Assembly: GCA_031213475.1 (NCBI GenBank)
Contig: JARUPZ010000016.1
Span: forward strand, 6,689,046-6,753,045
DNA: 64,000 bases
Direction: 5' to 3'
From: Nereocystis luetkeana
Lineage: Eukaryota; Sar; Phaeophyceae; Laminariales; Laminariaceae
Part shown: positions 58,801 through 64,000 of the stretch, piece after piece
How the letters are laid out: every line of letters begins with the position of its first letter
How positions within the stretch are numbered: position 1 is the first letter of the stretch
Position numbers and translations under genes: made by a program
Notes under the pieces: model-generated
What the model was told of the DNA's origin: nothing
Databases searched by the model: none
The model's input: the letters and a program-made list of their open reading frames with translations, nothing else

Positions 58801-60609
58801 GGGGCCTTGCACACAATGAAATTAGTGGCTGCGGGAAAAACCTCGACGATAGCTTTCCATGTTGTATATCGGCAGACGCGTCGCTCGGCGTTTGTACTCC
58901 CTCCATTGGCCGAGGAAATCAGCTTCGGAAATCGTTCGAGGGGGTGTGCTAGCTTATCACGCGTGTGATAGGGGGTGTGCTAGCTTATCACACGTGTGAT
59001 AGGGGGTGTGGTATCGTATCCCACGTGTGATAGGGGGTGTGCTAATAGCTTATCACACGTGTGACAGGGGGTGTGCTAATAGCTCATCTCACGTGTGATA
59101 GGGTGTGTGTTATCGTATCACACGTGTGATAGGGGGTGTGCTAGCTTATCACACGTGTGATAGGGGGTGTGTTATCTCCTCACACGTGTGATAGGGGGGG
59201 GGGGGTGTTATCTTTCTACACGTGTGACACGGTACCTTGCCGTATGTGGCAGAACACATATCGCCGCCTTAAGGCTCAACAGTGTAGAGATATCGTAGCG
59301 GTGGTTGTCACAAACATGAAACCTCTAGCACGAGCGAGCCATTGTAGCCTTATCGTGGTCCCAACCTTGATTGAGCACCCTCAAACTTGGGCTACCATAT
59401 AGCAGGCACCTGGTAGGATTTAGCGCAACGCTTGCCGCTGAGCATGCTTTCTAGCCACTCTGACCGCGAAGATAAGGACCAACTGCACATTAATATGAAG
59501 ACTATTTGTTCCTTTTATTGACAGACACTCAGAGCGGTACCTAGCGTCCCCCCCAAAAGTGAGCCTCACGTTCTTGTTGGGCTTTTCTTACTCGTGGTCG
59601 CGTAACGTCAATCAACCGCGGCGGGGGCACCTTTTATTATTCAGACCAGCCAGCTCCCCACGAGCCGGGCTATATATATATATACGTGTATATGCGCACG
59701 GCAGGTGTCGATGGAGGTTGCAAACGTTTATTTTCTTATTGACCACGGAGTAGTTCCTCAACCATTGCTTGTGGGGAGCTATGTCAAACCAACATCGTTG
59801 GATCGGATGTGTGTTGCCTCAAGAAAAGTATCCGTTAGATACATATACCTACAACAGCTCATGGGATTGTCTGCAGACAGCGGTATCGAGCCTGTGATTT
59901 GTTGTGTTCCTCAAGTCCAGTTTGTTCGGGAGGGGAGGGCGAGGTACTGCAGAGAGGTCCTCAAGCAGCGGCTATTGTAGCCGCGCCCTACCCACTGAGC
60001 GAACAGTCAGAGCTGACCGAAGGGACTGCAGCCCTTGAGTAAATCCGAGGTCCCCGCTTAGCAGCCAGTGAACCCCGGACTGTGCCGATTTTTATTTACA
60101 GATAGGTCCTACCTAGCCACTGACCTACTATTAATAGTAGCAGTAAGCGCTGACTGTTAACTCTCAGTGATTAGGGTTCACTGTATCTCAGAAAAATGAG
60201 GTGCTGTGATACCCCCCTACCACAGCACGCCTCCTACGGAAAGTAACGCCCGGTCGACCCGGCCCGCAGCCTCTACATAATTTGATGCGTGCGAGACTAG
60301 AGCACATGGCATTGCATGCATTATCTACCCTGATTACTGCATAACAATGTAGTATATCTGTCGCGTAGTTTTGTGACGAAATAACTTGCATCTCTCTAGG
60401 ATTGAAGAACCGTCACGGACGCTATCGTTGTGCTGGATGTCGACGGGTAGAAAGAACGGCTGAAGGCCAAGAACACGCACACGACTACTGCACAAGCACA
60501 TACGTACAACAACCGCGCACCTCCAGAATATCTTGGGGTTGAGAAACGCCTCCTCCGCCCCGTCGCGGTAGAGAACGGGGTGCGCCAGAGCCACTTCCGA
60601 CGTCACATC
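55837..60609 (-). CDS. P4-type ATPase (phospholipid flippase), C-terminal part (4 exons)
   Basis: P4-ATPases flip phospholipids to the cytosolic leaflet. Minus-strand exons are 60609-60521, 58205-57951, 56490-56293 and 56173-55837. Exon a reads DVTSEVALAHPVLYRDGAEE then FLNPKIFW, the family's DxDVS...P.LY..G....FN...F block before TM7. Exon b continues WMAEGALHAAIATFLPM and LWGYGLTVFFAVVVVANCRL then MENKQWTLL, the TM7-TM9 region. Exon c holds SSWLWLTLIVTVSAALLL and SALFWPTRDVIGQE, the last helix and post-TM motif. All three junctions are phase 2 and join without a break. Exon d (112 codons, with KLEDALSGSLCDPTIASHG and basic RREAAERRKERVR) is phase-compatible and would be the cytoplasmic tail. 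If it is not used, the protein ends at the TGA at 56289-56291. The catalytic DKTGT and the earlier domains are outside the window or in exons I could not find upstream of 60609. Confidence 0.75.
56627..56765 (-). mobile_element. Family B retroposon, 5'-truncated
   Basis: GGTACTCGACGTCATGAATG to ACCAAGCGCGAAGCGCCGTG, in the P4-ATPase intron between exons b and c. Confidence 0.65.
56830..57250. repeat. Degenerate minisatellite, about 80-90-bp unit x 4-5
   Basis: Repeated blocks CACTGAAnCAGTATA, AAGACCAAAAG, CCTTGACCCCGAGACCGCG and TTTGACCCCTTGACnGACCG. A 46-bp hairpin (TAAGGACCG...CGGTCCTTTTA, 57059-57104) interrupts it. In the P4-ATPase intron between exons b and c. Confidence 0.7.
58262..58440 (-). 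mobile_element. Two short family B ends in tandem
   Basis: 58296-58360 and 58371-58430 each hold only the last 60 bp (GATAGGAGAGATG...CTCATGC...GTCGTATGACCATAGG). Each has its own G run. In the P4-ATPase intron between exons a and b. Confidence 0.65.
58521..58628. mobile_element. Family A MITE
   Basis: ATTACGGGGGGCCATAGTTA and TAACTATGCCCCCCCGTAAT, TA flanks, in the P4-ATPase intron. Confidence 0.85.
58945..59235. repeat. 31-bp minisatellite carrying a CACGTG palindrome, about 9 units
   Basis: Each unit is close to AGGGGGTGTGCTAGC followed by TTATCACACGTGTGAT. The 14-bp palindrome ATCACACGTGTGAT has an E-box core (CACGTG) and is kept in nearly all units, while the AGCTT/ATCGT linker varies. 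In the P4-ATPase intron between exons a and b. Confidence 0.9.
60068..60182. mobile_element. Possible small inverted-repeat element
   Basis: CAGTGAACCC on the left and GGGTTCACTG on the right, about 115 bp apart, with a central ACTATTAATAGT palindrome. The ends resemble CAGTG-type Tc1/pogo termini, but no clear TA duplication is seen. Confidence 0.4.
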
Positions 60610-60667
60610 CTGTTCAACCCAACAGGTATAGCCACGAGAAAATCGCAGTATAAAAAAGAGCACCATT

Positions 60668-60779
60668 ATTACGGGGGACCATAGTTAATAGGACCTACGG
60701 TGCCCACAAAAACCTCTATGTTTCGCTATTTTTGCTATAATGACAATATTTGGTCCTATTAACTATGGTCCCCCGTAAT
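60668..60779. mobile_element. Family A MITE
   Basis: ATTACGGGGGACCATAGTTA and AACTATGGTCCCCCGTAAT, TA flanks. It lies 59 bp upstream (gene sense) of the first visible P4-ATPase exon. Confidence 0.88.
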
Positions 60780-61663
60780 AGCATCAACACGAAGAGAAAT
60801 AGCACGGTATGCACGGCATGCAATACATTCACTCTACCCCTTTTTTTCACTGCTGTAGAGAATGACCCAGCTCGATAATAGCCTTCAATCCTCCTTCGAC
60901 GCACCAATACACATCTCAGGCTCGAACAGCACCCCATTGAGCCAATGTGCGCGAAACCCCTAGCACCCCGCACCCCTGCTACAGACATGGCGAATCGTGG
61001 GTGAAACCCCTCGAAAGATGCAACGCAGGTACCCTTGGACTGCTGCAGACATTTACTCGATTTTCGTTATCGCCCTTTTTGAACCCCACCCACCCTTGGT
61101 CTGAGCACCACAAGCAACCCAAAAATAGAGTTGGAGAACTGGGTATCTCCACCGCACCTGCCCCTCTCGGGGTTCAGTCAAGTCAGGTCGGGTCAACGTG
61201 CCCAAGCGCCAGTAGCAACAGCAGCCTGTGCTGATGCTGCAACGGGAGCTATACTAGTTGGTTGAATTGACACACGACACGAAACTGGAACGTGCAAGTG
61301 TGGTGACCTTAAGCTTTATTTTTGCCAATCCGCCGGATTATAAAAATAAAATAAAAAATGGAGAACTGTGTGCCACACGAAGCAGCAGAAGGGTGAGAGC
61401 AATAGACTGGCCGGTGGGTTCGAACTCCGGAACGAGTTCGATGCACCAGGGTGGGTATGCAAACAATTTCATGGTGTTTTGTTTTTCAGGTCGTATGCCT
61501 GGTATGCAGTAGCGGTATACCGGGGCCCGCTTGGGTATCTACATCTACCGTGTTGCATACAGTATCGCCCCCCCCCCCCCCCCCCCCCCGTAAGGAAGCA
61601 ACACACACTCCAAGAAATCTAGTCGATGATTCCCGAAAATAGAAAAAAGAAAGCGTGTAACCT

Positions 61664-61770
61664 ATTACGGGGGACCATAGTTAATAGGACCTATGGTGTA
61701 CATAAAAACCTATATATTTAACCATTTTTACTAACAATATTTGGTCCTATTAACTATGGTCCCCCGTAAT
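61664..61770. mobile_element. Family A MITE, reference copy
   Basis: 107 bp with perfect 28-bp arms (ATTACGGGGGACCATAGTTA then ATAGGACC, and its complement) flanked by TA. Outside the arms the core is TATGGTGTACATAAAAACCT then ATATATTTAACCATTTTTAC. TA target sites point to a Tc1/mariner-type source. No transposase is present. Confidence 0.9.
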
Positions 61771-63082
61771 AGGCGCTCGCTGTCTACAGGAAAATGGCGA
61801 GAAAATCTCCCACATTCTCGTTCGGCGAGAGTAGGGATCTAATAAGCCTACTTAGCCTTCACGAGATGATGGCCGATGCTATATACGCGTCCGTCACCAA
61901 CACGGCGGTCGCTTCTGAGACAGAGGCATCCTACTATAAGTAATACTATATTACAGTACTACTATACCATGATACTTTACATATACCTACTCTATACTAA
62001 AACCAATATGATAGTGACCACACACTAAAAAAAAGGCATTTGGGGGTCCCACACTGAAACCAAGACACTTGGGGGTCCCCAGGGGAAAGAAAGTGTCGAA
62101 AAATAAATCTCTTAAAAATTCTCAAAAAAGGGCCAAAATGGGCATATTTTGACTTCATTTTAGTATAGAAAACTGGCTTTTTTTGCTTTTTTTTTTGCAT
62201 CAGCTTCGTTGCTTCGTTGGGGCTCCATCTTTCCCACGAACCTAACCCTAACCCTATCGGAAAAGTATGAATGCGCAAACAACTACACGCTCATAACTCC
62301 CCAGACTTACGGGACAGAGGAAGTACTATAATACTACAATATCATGATGCTAGAATACTATAATACGACAATACTATAATACTATAATGCTGTAATACTA
62401 CAATGCAATAATACTATAATACTGCTTAAATATAATAATATTACAGTACTATGACACTATCATACGGTACTGGGATCCACCCAAAAACTGTTTCTGAGAA
62501 AAACCAATAAAAGTGCAAACCCGATGAGCATCCCCAAAAACCTATACCACTCTGGGTGTCTGTAAATGTAAGGACCGTTGGGTATTCATGTTACTCTACA
62601 AACGATCCTTATGTTTCCGTCCAGGGTGGTGTAGGAATATCACGAATATTCCAATGATGCTGGGTGCTGGGTGAAGGAGCCCGGTCAGTCGGATACGTTT
62701 TGGCCAAAACTGTGGTACCCATCTTATCGTGCGTATCACGCTCTCAGGCGAGCGGGTGATGCGCACCTACTCGTAGCGTTTTGGATATCTGTATACGTAC
62801 GTACATGCATACACCTCAGACCAAACAATATAAAATAAAACCTCCTTTTTCGCAAAAAAGTTGTACGTAGGGTGAACTGCTTGATCCCCCGGGCTAGGTA
62901 ATCCAAGGCATGCCTTGTCGTAAAACACGAGTGTGATTCCAACCAGAAGGCATGCCCTATGAGGCGCATGCCCCATAAGGCGCATGCCTTGTTGGGCAGT
63001 TCCTCGGTGCCCTTAAGGAGCTCCGAGGTCAGTCAGAAAAGTGTCCGGCCCAAAAGTAACCTCCCCCCTGCTCCCCCCCTTC
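61771..63082. other. AT-rich region with TACTATA words, no gene
   Basis: Degenerate AATACTATA repeats (61930-61990, 62310-62460), a short telomere-like CCTAACCCTAACCCTA at 62243-62258, and a 43-bp hairpin (TAAGGACCGTTGGG...GATCCTTA, 62570-62612) like the one at 57059. No exon of the flippase gene was found here. Confidence 0.45.
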
Positions 63083-63135
63083 CGTCTCGAAAGGGATGCG
63101 TGGTCAATGGTCTGATGACTAAGCCCCCCCCCCCC
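63083..63135 (+). mobile_element. LINE 3' tail
   Basis: CGTCTCGAAAGGGATGCGTG, GTCAATGGTCTGATGACTAA then a C run, the same end as the LINE at 1965-3405. It directly precedes a family B copy. Confidence 0.6.
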
Positions 63136-63154
63136 CTATTTTATATAGATTGGG

Positions 63155-63690
63155 TTGGCGTCGGTTGGCAACGACACTGTAAAACATGCCGCTCACTACG
63201 TGAGCTAGACAACCAGGGTACCGTTTTTTTTTTTTTTTGGCGGTCACCCACAGCTGGTTGTCGAGTTATAGATCATTTGTGCGAGGTAGAGAACCTTTAC
63301 TCCGCACAATTGGGAATGATTGTATCACGTAGTGTTCAAGGTAAGGCACCCAAGAGGCAGTTACATAGTACTCCCATTGCTGTTTCTGGAAGTGCCTACA
63401 CCGGAAATTAAATCAACTCATTGAAGCTGTCGTCAATATACAAGTCCGCCTCAAAAGCGGTTCTTAGTAGGATGCAGCTCACCCTTCATGCGACTCGCCA
63501 GACACCTCACGGCGCTTCGCGTTTGGTGCAAGCAATGTCTGCCTGGTCGGTGAAAACCCGACATGCTCCGTCCCGGGATTGTAGGGATGCGAGGGTCTAA
63601 GGTCATACGACTACGGCCATGCATGAGATCGAGTACATCTCTCCTATCGAGTACACCCCCCCCCCCCTCTCCCCCCCCCCTCCTCCCCCT
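63155..63690 (+). mobile_element. Family B retroposon, near full length
   Basis: It runs from GGCGTCGGTTGGCAACGACA to CTATCGAGTACACCCCCC in sense orientation, with a T run at 63225-63238. The remaining 63691-64000 holds no recognised feature. Confidence 0.65.
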
Positions 63691-64000
63691 GCAACCGCAC
63701 TGTAGTTAGTGGCATACCGCATTGTGGAGGCATTCCTCGACAGCGACGGGCTTTCGCAAAGGTTGTCAAGCCGGCGGGACGAATGAAATACATCGAGCAG
63801 GCCTGCGCGACACTGCTGCTTCTTTTTTTTTCTCCTTGCGCTCCCTGCAGCGACTCTGCGCTATCTATTTATCACCCCCGGTTGTGCCGCAAGCAAAAGC
63901 TCCCAGCGTCCTACCCCCCTTCGCTTTCAGATGCTCCCGCTGCGGTACAAGCAGGCTCCCAGAGGCACACGGTGGTCAATCCCCGAGCGGTACGTAGAAA

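Noticed and set aside
58945-59235. CRISPR-like array
   Set aside because: Units are head-to-tail with no distinct spacers, in a eukaryotic intron; it is a minisatellite.
59705-59980. 91-codon plus frame in the flippase intron
   Set aside because: Non-repetitive, but no family, no splice partner and no start context; left unannotated.
62243-62258. Telomere or telomere-healing site
   Set aside because: Fewer than three CCCTAA repeats in ordinary flanking sequence; too short to support it.
1-64000. LTR retroelements or virus-derived genes
   Set aside because: No long terminal repeats, integrase, capsid or other virus-like protein was recognised in any frame; this is absence of recognition only.

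Overview
The window looks like nuclear DNA of an intron-rich, repeat-rich eukaryote, most likely a brown alga of the Ectocarpus type. This is an inference. It rests on long introns (about 0.3 to 3.8 kb) with pyrimidine-rich acceptors, mid-range GC, a LINE whose C-terminal protein pieces resemble what I remember of Ectocarpus LINE proteins, and a Gal-3-O-sulfotransferase-like gene of the kind expected for sulfated cell-wall polymers. No taxonomic search was possible.

Four host genes can be read exon by exon with matching splice phases. (1) 980-8671, plus strand: the 3' part of a galactose-3-O-sulfotransferase-like gene, five exons, whose 5' end lies outside the window. (2) 29962-35476, minus strand: ALG14, the membrane anchor of the second N-glycan GlcNAc transferase, four exons, with three one-base frame discrepancies at or in the last exon. 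(3) 39479-46784, plus strand: cysteinyl-tRNA synthetase, nine exons, lacking only its N-terminal exon(s). (4) 55837-60609, minus strand: the C-terminal part of a P4-type ATPase (phospholipid flippase), four exons, with upstream exons not found. ALG14 and the cysteinyl-tRNA synthetase gene are divergent and share an intergenic region of up to about 4 kb. The genes form no operon or common pathway.

Most of the rest is repeats. There is a TA-target MITE family (family A, about 107 bp, 15 complete or partial copies), a TTAA-target piggyBac-like hairpin MITE family (family P, about 10 copies), two copies of a PIF/Harbinger-like MITE with TTA target duplications, a degenerate LINE with several 3' tails, and a roughly 510-bp retroposon family (family B). 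Family B and the LINE both end in GAGTAC followed by a C run, which accounts for many of the poly-G/poly-C tracts in the window. A 6.4-kb element at 14098-20510 has terminal inverted repeats and, inside them, tandem arrays rich in the palindromes CCCTCTGGAGGG and CCCTCTAGAGGG. Microsatellites and minisatellites are common.

The most unusual signal is a tiny recurrent insertion. The nine-mer TACCTGGTA (or its complement TACCAGGTA) occurs 19 times by my count, where about 0.5 is expected by chance. In family A MITEs, in the LINE and probably in a family B copy, comparison with uninterrupted copies or with the reading frame shows a TA changed into TA-CC(C)WGG-TA. This looks like the scar of a TA-target transposon or an ultra-short insertion. 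I recognised no virus-derived or LTR element.
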